Assembly (NCBI GenBank): GCA_035547755.1 | Contig: DASZUG010000019.1 | Location: 6,551-70,550 of the forward strand | Direction of reading: 5' to 3' | Length of the DNA: 64,000 bases | Source of the DNA: Mesorhizobium_L sp035547755 | GTDB lineage: Bacteria > Pseudomonadota > Alphaproteobacteria > Rhizobiales > Rhizobiaceae | In this document: one piece after another, positions 24,591-33,283 of the stretch | How the letters are laid out: the number at the start of each line of letters is the position of its first letter | Numbering within the stretch: position 1 is the stretch's first letter | Translations under genes and position numbers: made by a program | Notes under the pieces: model-generated | Databases searched by the model: none | What the model was told of the DNA's origin: nothing | Seen by the model: the letters and a program-made list of their open reading frames with translations, nothing else

Positions 24591-25895
24591 CTATACCTTG
24601 ACGGCCTGACGCACCCTGTCCTTGCCGCCGAACACCTTGAGATAGTGCTGGACTTCCGCCGGATCGCCGGTGGCCTTCAGCGGGTTATCGGACAGCTTCA
24701 CCGCCGACCGGCCATTGGCGTCGCTCACCTTGCAGACCAGCGATATGGCGCGCAGCTGGTCATTGCGCTCGGGGGCGCAATCGACGAAATCGTTGGTGAG
24801 GTTCGTTCCCCAGCCGAAACCCATCCTGACCTTGCCGCGGAAATGGCGGAATGTTTCTTCCATCGTGTCGACATCGAGCGCATCGGAGAAGATCAGGAGC
24901 TTCTTTTTCGGGTCCTTCCCCTTCTTTCGCCACCACTCGATGATCCTCTCGCCGCCTTCGATCGGCGGCGCGCTGTCGGGCCGGAAACCCGTCCAGTCCG
25001 CCACCCAGTCCGGCGCATTCTTCAGAAAGGAGGCGGTGCCGAAGGCGTCGGGCAGCACGATCAGCAGATTGCCGCCATAATAGCTTTGCCAGTCCTTCAT
25101 CACCTTGTAGGGCGCTGCCCGCAGTTCCTCGTCGGTCTCCGCGAGGGCGGCGAGAACCATCGGAAGTTCATGCGCATTGGTGCCAAGGGCTTCGAGGTCT
25201 GAATCCATGGCGAGAAGCACGTTGCTGGTGCCGGTAAAGGCCGGCCCGATGCCTTCCTTCAGCGCTTCCACGCACCAGCGCTGCCACAGGAAGCTGTGGC
25301 GACGCCTTGTGCCGAAGTCGGAAATCTGGAGCTCCGGATATTTCTTGAGCCGCTCGACCTTCGCCCACATCTTCGCCTTGGCGCGGGCGTAGAGCACATC
25401 GAGCGCGAACGGCCCCATCGACTTCATCGCCGCGCGGGATCGCAATTCGTTGATGATGGCGAGAGCGGGGATTTCCCACATTGTGGTTTCGTGCCAGGCG
25501 CCATGGAAATGCAGTTCGTACTGTCCTTCGCGCCGCCTAAGTTCATATTCCGGCAGCCGGAAGCTTGTCAGCCAAGAGAGGAAATCAGGGTCGAAGATTT
25601 GCTTGCGGCCGTAGAAACTGTTGCCCGCCAGCCAGATCATCTCCTTCTTTGAGAAGCGGATCGAGCGGGCGTGGTCGAGCTGTGCCCGCAATTCCCCCTC
25701 GTCGATCTCGTCCGCGAGGCGAACGGAACGCGTGCGATTGATCAGGGAAAAGGTTGCGTTGACCGTGGGATAAAGGCCCCAGATCATCTGCAGCATGAGC
25801 AGCTTGTAGAAATCCGTATCGAGCAGACTGCGGATGATCGGGTCGAGCTTCCAGGTGTGGTTGTAGACCCGTCTTGCGATATCGGTCTTGGGCAT
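24591..25895 (-). CDS. pncB: Nicotinate phosphoribosyltransferase
   Basis: 434 residues, normal for PncB. The N-terminus has the conserved S-L-L-D-T-D-F-Y-K-L-L-M-L-Q-M-I-W. Other family landmarks are G-T-R-R-R-H-S-F near 215, with the phosphorylatable histidine of the family, and F-G-W-G-T-N-L-T-N-D. It converts nicotinate and PRPP to nicotinate mononucleotide in NAD salvage. ATG 25895 follows GGCGGAAGC; the frame extends upstream to 26198 without family similarity. The DUF2218 gene lies upstream on the same strand with about 240 bases between. Confidence 0.95.
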   Translation of the reverse strand: MPKTDIARRVYNHTWKLDPIIRSLLDTDFYKLLMLQMIWGLYPTVNATFSLINRTRSVRLADEIDEGELRAQLDHARSIRFSKKEMIWLAGNSFYGRKQIFDPDFLSWLTSFRLPEYELRRREGQYELHFHGAWHETTMWEIPALAIINELRSRAAMKSMGPFALDVLYARAKAKMWAKVERLKKYPELQISDFGTRRRHSFLWQRWCVEALKEGIGPAFTGTSNVLLAMDSDLEALGTNAHELPMVLAALAETDEELRAAPYKVMKDWQSYYGGNLLIVLPDAFGTASFLKNAPDWVADWTGFRPDSAPPIEGGERIIEWWRKKGKDPKKKLLIFSDALDVDTMEETFRHFRGKVRMGFGWGTNLTNDFVDCAPERNDQLRAISLVCKVSDANGRSAVKLSDNPLKATGDPAEVQHYLKVFGGKDRVRQAVKV

Positions 25896-26133
25896 AGCTT
25901 CCGCCTGTTCCGTCCAGCCGTTTTCGCGGCTCCATATGGAGCGCGCGAGGTCCATATCGATCAGCCGATGTCGATTCCAGTGCGTCGCAGGGGCGCCCAG
26001 CTTCTCCGCGCAAGCCGAATACCGCCGGGGGCTGGCTGTCAAGTGGTCAAGGTACAGCGACTTTCTGGCACAGGGTCCATACCTCTTTCGGACGGGAGCC
26101 GGCCGGGAAGCCGGCTTTCCCGCCGCCGGCCCC

Positions 26134-26436
26134 TCAGTTCCAGGCAATCTCGGGGTTTTCGCGGAAGGCGAAACGTTCCAGATGGCTTGCCACGACATGC
26201 TTCAGCCGCGAAAGGCTGACCTCGTCCTCCGCCGTCACTGTCAGATTCAGCATGTTGTCCTTCGCGGCAAGGGCGCACATGCCGAAATCGAACACGATCG
26301 CGCCCCTGTGCGGTGTGAAATTGACCGGCAGCTTGTGACCGAAATGCTTGCAGAGCTGCTGAAGATAGCGGCTCGCCATTTCCGTTATGACAATGGCCGT
26401 CGAGTGATGAAGGGTGGTTTCACGTCCTTTTTTCAT
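26134..26436 (-). CDS. DUF2218 domain protein
   Basis: A 100-residue cytoplasmic protein. The DUF2218 pattern is visible: S-R-Y-L-Q-Q-L-C-K-H-F-G-H-K-L-P-V, then G-A-I-V-F-D-F-G and a C-terminal R-L-K-H-V-V-A-S-H-L-E-R-F-A-F-R-E. The family has no established function; members are often near iron-siderophore or PadR-type genes. Here the PadR-family regulator lies directly upstream, separated by dispersed repeat A, so co-transcription is plausible. ATG 26436 has GAGGGCAG before it. Confidence 0.8.
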   Translation of the reverse strand: MKKGRETTLHHSTAIVITEMASRYLQQLCKHFGHKLPVNFTPHRGAIVFDFGMCALAAKDNMLNLTVTAEDEVSLSRLKHVVASHLERFAFRENPEIAWN

Positions 26437-26448
26437 GCTCTGCCCTCA

Positions 26449-26551
26449 CTGGAGCATTTCCGTTTTCCGAATCACGGGAATGCTCTATCTGCTTGTTTTC
26501 ACGCAATTCCGAACGCAAAACCGCGATGCACTTTTGCTGGAATTGCTCTAG
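26449..26551. repeat. Dispersed repeat A, copy 2
   Basis: It begins CTGGAGCATTTCCGTTTTC and ends GGAATTGCTCTAG, like the copy at 17442-17541, with near-perfect inverted ends. It lies between the padR-like and DUF2218 genes. Its last bases (CTAG, 26548-26551) overlap the TAG stop codon of the padR-like gene. Confidence 0.85.
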
Positions 26552-27255
26552 TCATCGGAATCGTCATGGTCGCCATGGGCCAACCTGCCGAGTTCGTCGG
26601 CGGCCCTGTTCAGGATATCGATCGCTTCCTGCTGCCTTTCCGCCGGCGCATGCATGAGTTCGGCCAACGCCATGCGGATGCGGCGGCGCACCTCGTGGAA
26701 GTCGCGCCGAAGGCCGTGCCGCCCATGCCAGTCGCCGCGGTCGCCGCGCTGACGCGGTTCGTCGTCAGACCAGTCGAACCATTCGCGGGCGGCCGCCATC
26801 TTGCGGCCGAAACGTTCGATTTGCGCCAGAACGCCGTCGACGATCGCGCGGTTCTCTTCGAGATAGGCCCTGCCGGCATCGGTAATGGAGAAGACTTTCT
26901 TGTTGCCCTCGGTCGCCGATGAGGCATAGCCTGCTTCTTCGAGGAAGGTGAGCGTCGGATAAACCACGCCAGGGCTCGGGCTGTAGATGCCGCTCGAACG
27001 CTCTTCCAGCGCCTTGATGATGTCGTAGCCGTGCCGCGGGCTTTCCGCGAGGAGAGCAAGCGCGATCAGCCTGAGATCGCCGTCCGCCAGCATGCGCCCG
27101 GCGCGGAAAATGCCGCCGCCACCGCCGCCAAATCCTTTTCCGAACGGCCCGAAACCGTGCCGGCTTCCACCGAATTTGCGCGCCATCATCTCCATGATGT
27201 TGGCGGGAGCCCCGCATTCGCGGTCCCAATGACCGCCTCGATGGCCACGATTCAT
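26548..27255 (-). CDS. PadR-family transcriptional regulator
   Basis: 235 residues. An N-terminal Gly/His/Phe-rich segment (about 1-45, with G-F-G-G-G-G-G-G) precedes a PadR winged helix (about 55-125) with L-L-A-E-S-P-R-H-G-Y-D-I-I-K-A-L and S-P-G-V-V-Y-P-T-L-T-F-L-E-E-A-G-Y. A C-terminal Vir-type helix region ends in a His/Asp-rich tail (H-G-D-H-D-D-S-D-D). PadR proteins sense small molecules and usually repress themselves and a neighbour. ATG 27255 has GAAAGG at good spacing; ATG 27261 is also possible. The stop codon lies in dispersed repeat A. Palindromic operator-like sequence lies just upstream. Confidence 0.9.
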   Translation of the reverse strand: MNRGHRGGHWDRECGAPANIMEMMARKFGGSRHGFGPFGKGFGGGGGGIFRAGRMLADGDLRLIALALLAESPRHGYDIIKALEERSSGIYSPSPGVVYPTLTFLEEAGYASSATEGNKKVFSITDAGRAYLEENRAIVDGVLAQIERFGRKMAAAREWFDWSDDEPRQRGDRGDWHGRHGLRRDFHEVRRRIRMALAELMHAPAERQQEAIDILNRAADELGRLAHGDHDDSDD

Positions 27256-27274
27256 TGTCATACCTTTCGTTGTG

Positions 27275-27340
27275 TCTTACGATATATCTTAATTGGCAGA
27301 GCCATTCTCGCGAGTCAAGATGTATCGTAAGATATATCTT
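27275..27340. promoter_or_regulatory. Likely operator of the PadR-family regulator
   Basis: TCTTACGATATATCTT (27275-27290) is repeated inverted at 27317-27332 as AAGATGTATCGTAAGA with one mismatch, and the second site runs into AAGATATATCTT (27329-27340), a perfect 12-bp palindrome. The AT-rich block lies 20 bases upstream of the regulator and about 100 bases before the divergent gene at 27437. Placement and symmetry fit autoregulation by a dimeric winged-helix protein, possibly controlling both directions. Confidence 0.75.
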
Positions 27341-27436
27341 ATTAACCCGATTGGAACCCTTCCGGGAAGAAGCCGTTAACCCGCCATGTCTATGGTCCAT
27401 GGTGCAGGCAGATCGGGACAGGGTGTAGAAACTGAA

Positions 27437-27844
27437 ATGGCGCGCGACTTCGCATCCTTCCTGGAGGATCTGCTGATCGAATCGGGAGATAAGGAAGAGA
27501 GAGCACGGATTGCGGCGCCTCCCTCCGTTCCCTTTGCCTTTCTGGATGACACGGCGAGGGATGGCGGATCAGACGCTGCCGACCCGGCAAATGCGGCCTA
27601 CAGATTGTTGAAGGAAGAACTGCTTGCCGAGATTTCGGCGCCCGACACCAATCCGGACGCCATCGCTCGTGAGCTCGGCCTCGACCGCGTCAGGGATCTC
27701 AAGTCGCTTCGCCGCTTACGCCGCAGCTTTGCCTTCCATAACCATCCGGATCGCGTCAAACCGCAATGGCGGGACCAGGCAATGATCCGGATGCAGATCG
27801 CCAATCAGATGATTGACGAGACCAAGCGCCGGCTTGGCGGCTAA
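27437..27844 (+). CDS. Small protein with C-terminal J-domain-like HPD motif
   Basis: 135 residues from ATG 27437 (an earlier ATG at 27386 would add 17). The N-terminal half is acidic and of no known family. The C-terminal 60 residues read like a J domain: a helix I-like A-R-E-L-G-L, basic L-R-R-L-R-R-S-F-A-F-H, then N-H-P-D-R-V with H103-P104-D105, and a final helix M-Q-I-A-N-Q-M-I-D-E-T-K-R-R-L. J domains stimulate DnaK ATPase; whether this one does is inference. It precedes glpX by about 130 bases and is divergent from the PadR-family regulator. Confidence 0.6.
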   Translation: MARDFASFLEDLLIESGDKEERARIAAPPSVPFAFLDDTARDGGSDAADPANAAYRLLKEELLAEISAPDTNPDAIARELGLDRVRDLKSLRRLRRSFAFHNHPDRVKPQWRDQAMIRMQIANQMIDETKRRLGG

Positions 27845-27975
27845 TGCCGCGCCCCTGATCGGTCGAGTTTCCCCTTCGGTCAAAAGAGGGACTCCGCTCT
27901 CTTGCGATTGTCACCCTGCTTTGACAAAAGAGCCGCACGAAACCCGGCGATAGCTGCTTTCCTGTGGATGGTGAC

Positions 27976-28953
27976 ATGACCAAAGGCGTCATTTCGGGAC
28001 TGGACCGCATTCTTACGCTCGAACTCGTTCGCGTGACCGAGCGCGCGGCAGTTGCGGCGGCCCGGTTGCGGGGGCGCGGCGACGAGAAGGCGGCGGATCA
28101 GGTTGCGGTCGATGCGATGCGTTCCGAACTGAACAGGCTGCCGATCAAGGGCACGGTCGTGATCGGAGAAGGCGAACGGGACGAGGCGCCGATGCTCTAT
28201 ATCGGCGAGGAAGTCGGCGCCGCCGACGGCCCCGAGGTCGATATTGCGCTCGATCCTCTGGAAGGCACGACGATCTGCGCCAAGAACCTTCCCAATGCGC
28301 TTGCCGTGATCGCGATCGCGGAGAAAGGCACTCTGCTTTACGCGCCTGATGTCTATATGGAAAAGATCGCCGTCGGGCCGGGCTATCCCGAGGGCGTGGT
28401 GGACCTCGACCTGCCCGCGGCGGAAAATATCGCCAATCTCGCCAGGGCGAAGGGCGTTCCAATCCACGAGATCACGGCCTGCATTCTTGATCGGCCGCGT
28501 CATGCCGCGCTGATCGACGAGGTGCGGGCGACGGGCGCTGCGATCCGTCTGATCGGGGACGGCGATGTGGCCGGCGTGATCCATACGACCGAGCCGGACG
28601 AAACCGGCATCGACATCTATCTCGGCACGGGAGGCGCGCCCGAGGGCGTACTTGCGGCGTCCGCGCTCCGCTGCACAGGCGGACAGATGCAGGGACGGCT
28701 TATCCTCGACAGTGGGGAAAAGGTCGCGCGAGCGGCCAGGATGGGTATTTCCGATCCCACGCACAAATATCGCGAACGGGAGATGGCGCGCGGCGACGTT
28801 CTCTTTGCCGCCACCGGGGTGACGGACGGGAATCTGCTCTCCGGCGTCAGGTTCGGGAAAATGGCGATCCAGACCCATACGATCGTCATGCGCTCTTCGT
28901 CGGGTACGGTGCGGGAGATCAAGGCCCGCCACCAGGATATGGACAAGTTCTGA
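27976..28953 (+). CDS. glpX: Fructose-1,6-bisphosphatase class II
   Basis: 325 residues, typical for GlpX. Key motifs are V-V-I-G-E-G-E-R-D-E-A-P-M-L-Y and D-P-L-E-G-T-T (Li-sensitive phosphatase metal site). Later it has D-R-P-R-H and L-G-T-G-G-A-P-E-G-V. It hydrolyses fructose-1,6-bisphosphate for gluconeogenesis. ATG 27976 is preferred over an in-frame GTG at 27964. recJ follows 109 bases downstream on the same strand, an order seen in related genomes. Confidence 0.95.
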   Translation: MTKGVISGLDRILTLELVRVTERAAVAAARLRGRGDEKAADQVAVDAMRSELNRLPIKGTVVIGEGERDEAPMLYIGEEVGAADGPEVDIALDPLEGTTICAKNLPNALAVIAIAEKGTLLYAPDVYMEKIAVGPGYPEGVVDLDLPAAENIANLARAKGVPIHEITACILDRPRHAALIDEVRATGAAIRLIGDGDVAGVIHTTEPDETGIDIYLGTGGAPEGVLAASALRCTGGQMQGRLILDSGEKVARAARMGISDPTHKYREREMARGDVLFAATGVTDGNLLSGVRFGKMAIQTHTIVMRSSSGTVREIKARHQDMDKF

Positions 28954-29062
28954 ACCTTTTTTTCAAGGAACGGTCTATCCACATTTTAGGGCGAGGCCTG
29001 AACGGCTTCGTTTTACCTTCATTCGTTCCTCCTTTATCGTCCGGTGGAGCAGGACGGAATCG

Positions 29063-30847
29063 ATGGGCGGCGAGAAGCGGTTTTTTCTGGACGTGAGGAG
29101 GTCGGCGACCGGCCTGGCCTGGGAGCACAGGCTCGATACGCGCCAGGAGAACATCGCGCTTGCCGTTTCGCAGACCCACGGCATCCCCGAAATCGTCGCA
29201 AGAGTGCTTGCGGGGCGCGGCATCGGACTCGACGAAGCGCGCGCCTTTCTTGACCCGACAATCCGTTCGCTCCTGCCGGATCCCGCTTCGCTGACCGATA
29301 TGGACAAGGCGGCGGCGCGCATCGCGACCGCGATCATCGCCAAGGAAAAGGTCGCCATCTTTGGAGATTACGACGTGGACGGCGCCGCGTCCTCCGCGCT
29401 TTTGAAACGGTTCCTTGCCCATTACGGGCTGGAAACCGAGATCTATATTCCCGACCGTATTTTCGAAGGCTATGGCCCCAATCCCGAAGCGATGCGTGAA
29501 CTCAGGGCGAGGGGCGCTTCGCTGATCGTCACGGTTGATTGTGGCAGCAACAGTGCCCCGTCGATCGATGCGGCTAACGCGGCTGGTGCGGAAGTCGTCG
29601 TTTTCGACCATCACCAAATCGGCGGCGCTATTCCGGCGGCGGTGGCGGTGGTCAATCCCAATCGCGAGGACGATCTTTCCGGACAGGGGCATCTCTGCGC
29701 GGCAGGCGTCACCTTTCTGGCGCTCGTACAGACGGTGAAGGAACTGCGGGCGAGGGGGGGCAGGAAAGACGCGCCCGATCTCCTCGGCTTCCTCGATCTC
29801 GTCGCGCTCGCAACCGTATGCGACGTGGTGCCGCTTTCGGGCGTCAACCGCGCCTTCGTGGTCAAAGGCCTTGTCGTGGCGCGGCATCTCGGCAATTCGG
29901 GCCTCGCGGCGCTGGCGCGGGCCGCCCGCATCGGCGAGCCGCTGAACAGCTTTCATTTTTCCTTCCTCATCGGCCCGCGCATCAATGCCGGCGGCCGCAT
30001 CGGCGACGCGGCGCTCGGCGCAAGGCTGCTCGCCACGGATGACCCCGTGGAAGCGGAGAAGATCGCGGCCGTTCTCGAAGACCTCAACCGGGAGCGGCAG
30101 GCGATGGAAAGGTCCATGCTGGAGGAGGCGCGCGCCGAGGCGGATGCGGAAACCGCCGGCGACCTCGGTCCGGCAATACTGGTGACGGCGAGCGAAGGCT
30201 GGCATCCGGGCATCGTCGGGCTGATCGCGTCGCGCTTGAAGGATCACGCTAGACGCCCTGCCTTCGCCATTGCCTTCAACGGCGACGGCATGGGGGCGGG
30301 GTCAGGGCGTTCGATCGCGGGCTTCGATCTCGGCAGGATGGTGCGCGCGGCGGTCGAAGCCGGGCTTCTCGTAAAGGGGGGCGGCCACGCAATGGCTGCG
30401 GGCATAACCGTCGAGAGATCGAGGCTGGGGGAACTGCGCGCCTTCTTCGAGGAAATCGCCGCGCCAGACGTGTTTCGCCTGCGCGAGGAGGAAACGCTGA
30501 AGATCGACGGCGCGCTGACCGCTGAAGCGGCGAAGCTCGACCTGCTCGATGTTCTGGAACGGGCCGGACCTTACGGGGCGGGGCACTCGGCTCCCACGCT
30601 CGTTCTGCCGCGCCACCGTCTCACCGACCTGCGGGTCGTGGGAAACGGTCATATGCGGATCGGCCTTCAGTCTGAAATGGGAGGGCGTGTCCAGGCGATG
30701 GCGTTCCGGGCGGAAGGAACGGAACTTGCGCGATTCCTCGAGAAGAACAGGGGAAACTCTATCCATGTGGCCGGAAGCGTCTCCGGCAATTGGTGGAACG
30801 GGTCCCGCTCCGTGCAATTCCGCGTCACCGACGCCGCGGCGTCATAA
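29063..30847 (+). CDS. recJ: Single-stranded-DNA-specific exonuclease RecJ
   Basis: 594 residues. The DHH-family phosphoesterase motifs are visible: I-F-G-D-Y-D-V-D-G-A-A-S-S-A (motif I), I-V-T-V-D-C-G (II), and V-V-F-D-H-H-Q-I-G-G (III). The DHHA1 domain shows G-S-G-R-S-I and K-G-G-G-H-A-M-A-A-G, and a C-terminal OB-type part follows. It degrades ssDNA 5' to 3' in recombination and mismatch repair. It is convergent with the patatin-like gene (5 bases between stops). Confidence 0.95.
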   Translation: MGGEKRFFLDVRRSATGLAWEHRLDTRQENIALAVSQTHGIPEIVARVLAGRGIGLDEARAFLDPTIRSLLPDPASLTDMDKAAARIATAIIAKEKVAIFGDYDVDGAASSALLKRFLAHYGLETEIYIPDRIFEGYGPNPEAMRELRARGASLIVTVDCGSNSAPSIDAANAAGAEVVVFDHHQIGGAIPAAVAVVNPNREDDLSGQGHLCAAGVTFLALVQTVKELRARGGRKDAPDLLGFLDLVALATVCDVVPLSGVNRAFVVKGLVVARHLGNSGLAALARAARIGEPLNSFHFSFLIGPRINAGGRIGDAALGARLLATDDPVEAEKIAAVLEDLNRERQAMERSMLEEARAEADAETAGDLGPAILVTASEGWHPGIVGLIASRLKDHARRPAFAIAFNGDGMGAGSGRSIAGFDLGRMVRAAVEAGLLVKGGGHAMAAGITVERSRLGELRAFFEEIAAPDVFRLREEETLKIDGALTAEAAKLDLLDVLERAGPYGAGHSAPTLVLPRHRLTDLRVVGNGHMRIGLQSEMGGRVQAMAFRAEGTELARFLEKNRGNSIHVAGSVSGNWWNGSRSVQFRVTDAAAS

Positions 30848-30852
30848 GGCGA

Positions 30853-31830
30853 TCAGGCCAGAACGGTTTGCAAGCGCTGAAGCTGGGGAAGGTTGATCTT
30901 CGTTGCCTCATAGCCGAGGCGAATTGCTTCGTCCGCCCTGTGAAATTCCGTCAGGCCGATATGGCTGAGTTTCGGCTGCAACGAAAGGTCCGGCGGATCA
31001 CCTGCCAGCCGGGCGCGGGAAATACGGTCCTGGATGATATTGAAGGCCTCGACCATCACACCCGTGATGCCGATGCGCGATTCGGGTATACGGCTATCGG
31101 CGGCGACTATCTCGTCCACCTCGCCGGCGGGTGGTAGCCCGAGCGAGGCGTCGGCCGGTCCGGCATCGTGCTTGATCACCGCTGCGCGGCCGAAATGGTC
31201 GTAATTCAGGTTGACCGCCACGACCAGGAGTTGCTCATAGGCTCGGCAGACGGAGACAGGCACCGGATTGACCAGCGCCCCATCGACGAGCAGCCGGTTG
31301 TTGCACATGACGGGTTCGAATACGCCGGGCAGGGCATAGGACGCACGCATGGCGGTTATCAGCGAACCGCTTGTCAGCAAGACCTCGTGTCCCGTACGGA
31401 TTTCAGTGGCAACGCAGACAAAAGGCCTGCTGAGATCGCCAAAGGTGACGCCGGCAAGGTGCTGCTGCAGGCGGGCATTGAGACGCATGCCGCCGAAAAG
31501 CCCGCTGCCGCGAAACTGGAAGTCCAGGAGCCCGAAAAAGCGCCTGCGGGTGAGGCTGCGGGCGAATTCCTCCAACTCGTCCAGCTTGCCGGCAAGATAG
31601 CAGCCGCCGACCAGAGCGCCGATCGAGGTTCCGGCGATCATATTGATTTCGATGCCCGCCTCGTCGAGGGCGCGCAGGACGCCTATGTGGGCCCAGCCGC
31701 GCGCCGCACCGCCGCCGAGCGCCAGTGCGATGCCCGATTTCTTCGGCTCCGGCCTGGGTGAGGATATTTCAGGCGGATCGGCCTTCTGGCGTCCTTCCCC
31801 TTTTCCCCTGATAGACGCCCAGTCGAGCAT
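30853..31830 (-). CDS. Patatin-like phospholipase, RssA family
   Basis: 325 residues from ATG 31830, which follows GGAG by nine bases; ATG 31845 would add five. The oxyanion hole G-G-G-A-A-R-G, the nucleophile elbow G-T-S-I-G (S69) and the second dyad residue in V-D-G-A-L-V-N mark a patatin acyl hydrolase. RssA-like proteins are probably membrane-associated lipid hydrolases of uncertain role. There is no signal peptide. hisI and folE lie upstream on the same strand, with 87 bases between this gene and hisI. Confidence 0.88.
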   Translation of the reverse strand: MLDWASIRGKGEGRQKADPPEISSPRPEPKKSGIALALGGGAARGWAHIGVLRALDEAGIEINMIAGTSIGALVGGCYLAGKLDELEEFARSLTRRRFFGLLDFQFRGSGLFGGMRLNARLQQHLAGVTFGDLSRPFVCVATEIRTGHEVLLTSGSLITAMRASYALPGVFEPVMCNNRLLVDGALVNPVPVSVCRAYEQLLVVAVNLNYDHFGRAAVIKHDAGPADASLGLPPAGEVDEIVAADSRIPESRIGITGVMVEAFNIIQDRISRARLAGDPPDLSLQPKLSHIGLTEFHRADEAIRLGYEATKINLPQLQRLQTVLA

Positions 31831-31917
31831 CACAGCAGTCTCCATGTCCCGCGGCTCTTAGGATGAACCGCTCTCGTATCAAATTCATGAATGGGGAATT
31901 TGTTGCGCCCCCGCTCG

Positions 31918-32367
31918 TCATCCAGAGCGTCCATAGGTTGCTTTTGTGTCAAATTTCGGCACGCTGCCATCAACTTTAAGATGGGCTTTGCCGCCCTTGA
32001 CTTCCACGGTCCTGTAGAAGCAGGAGCGTCGCCCTGTGTGGCAGGTGGCGTCATGGCCGGCCACCTCGACGCGGAGCCAGAGGGCGTCCTGGTCGCAATC
32101 CGTCCGGATTTCCACGACGCGCTGGAAATTGCCCGAAACCTCGCCCTTCTTCCAAAGCCTGCCGCGCGAGCGTGACCAGTAATGGGCGATGCCGGTTTCG
32201 AGCGTGAGGGAAAGTGCCGCGGCATTCATGTGCGCAACCATGAGGAGCATGCCGTCGCGGGCATCGGTCACGACCGCAGTGAGGAGCCCGTTCTGGCCGA
32301 AGCGAGGGGTGAACAGACCTCCCTCCTCGAGTTCCTTTTTGTCGGGCGAAGGGGTTGGAAAATCCAT
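31918..32367 (-). CDS. hisI: Phosphoribosyl-AMP cyclohydrolase
   Basis: 149 residues, single-domain (no HisE fusion, as usual in alphaproteobacteria). The metal-site pattern C-D-Q-D-A-L-W-L-R-V and G-H-D-A-T-C-H-T-G-R-R-S-C-F is complete. It opens the ring of phosphoribosyl-AMP in histidine biosynthesis. ATG 32367 was chosen at the start of the open frame; M-D-F-P-T-P begins just before the usual conserved region. It follows folE by 37 bases, a pairing common in Rhizobiales. Confidence 0.95.
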   Translation of the reverse strand: MDFPTPSPDKKELEEGGLFTPRFGQNGLLTAVVTDARDGMLLMVAHMNAAALSLTLETGIAHYWSRSRGRLWKKGEVSGNFQRVVEIRTDCDQDALWLRVEVAGHDATCHTGRRSCFYRTVEVKGGKAHLKVDGSVPKFDTKATYGRSG

Positions 32368-32404
32368 GAAAAACGGCTGATCGTTTTCGGCGAGAAATGG
32401 CGGA

Positions 32405-33052
32405 TCAGGATCCGCTTACGCCTCTCAACATCGTCATGAAGCGAACCTGCTCCTCGGGATTGTTCTTGAAGATACCCGAGAAGGTGGACGTCAAGGTCGT
32501 GGAGCCCTGTTTGCGGATGCCTCGCATCGCCATGCACATATGCTCGGCTTCAAGCACGACCGCGACGCCGCGCGGATGGAGCACATCCTGGATGCTATGG
32601 GCGATTTCGGCCGTCATGGCTTCCTGCGTCTGCAGCCGGCGGGCAAAAATATCAACGACGCGCGCGATCTTCGACAGGCCGACCACCCTGCCGTCAGGCA
32701 AGTAGCCGACATGCGCCTTGCCGATGATCGGCACCATATGGTGTTCGCAATGCGAGTGGAAGGTGATGTCCTTCACCAGAACGAGGTCGTTGTAACCGGC
32801 CACCTCTTCGAAGGTCCTGCCGAGTTCCTCGGCAGGATCGTGGTCATAACCCGAAAACATCTCGCGGTAGGCCTTGGCGACACGCATCGGCGTGTCCCGC
32901 AATCCCTCGCGTTCCGGATTATCGCCCGTCCAGCGTATCAACGTGCGGACCGCTGCTTCCACTTCGGCTTGTGACGGGCGACCGGTCGGGTCGCACACAC
33001 GCACCTTGGCGGCGTCAGACTTGGTATGGAAATTCTTGATTATGGCGTCCAT
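32405..33052 (-). CDS. folE: GTP cyclohydrolase I, type I
   Basis: 215 residues. The zinc ligands are C102 and H105 in H-S-H-C-E-H-H and C173 in H-M-C-M-A-M-R-G. The signature G-K-A-H-V-G-Y-L-P-D-G-R-V-V-G-L-S-K is complete. It makes dihydroneopterin triphosphate, the first step of tetrahydrofolate synthesis. The family signature region H-P-R-G-V-A-V-V-L-E-A is intact. It is divergent from the Fe-S scaffold-like gene, with a 231-base promoter region between them. Confidence 0.96.
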   Translation of the reverse strand: MDAIIKNFHTKSDAAKVRVCDPTGRPSQAEVEAAVRTLIRWTGDNPEREGLRDTPMRVAKAYREMFSGYDHDPAEELGRTFEEVAGYNDLVLVKDITFHSHCEHHMVPIIGKAHVGYLPDGRVVGLSKIARVVDIFARRLQTQEAMTAEIAHSIQDVLHPRGVAVVLEAEHMCMAMRGIRKQGSTTLTSTFSGIFKNNPEEQVRFMTMLRGVSGS

Positions 33053-33283
33053 TAAGGCGTCTCCCGTAGTCCCTTTCGACGAAGGGACGAGTTGAACGGA
33101 TCACAACCTTTTCTGGGCTTTGGTGACTTCCCGGAAGCGGCGTGCTGTGCATCGAAAAACGCCATCGGTCAGGTACTTCCTTGCCGTCTTCGAGCATCAG
33201 GCACTATATAAGATGTCATGGGATGAATGGAAGAGAGCCTTTTTGAAACAGATTGTTGCGACAAGGCGGCTGGGTAGAATTCC

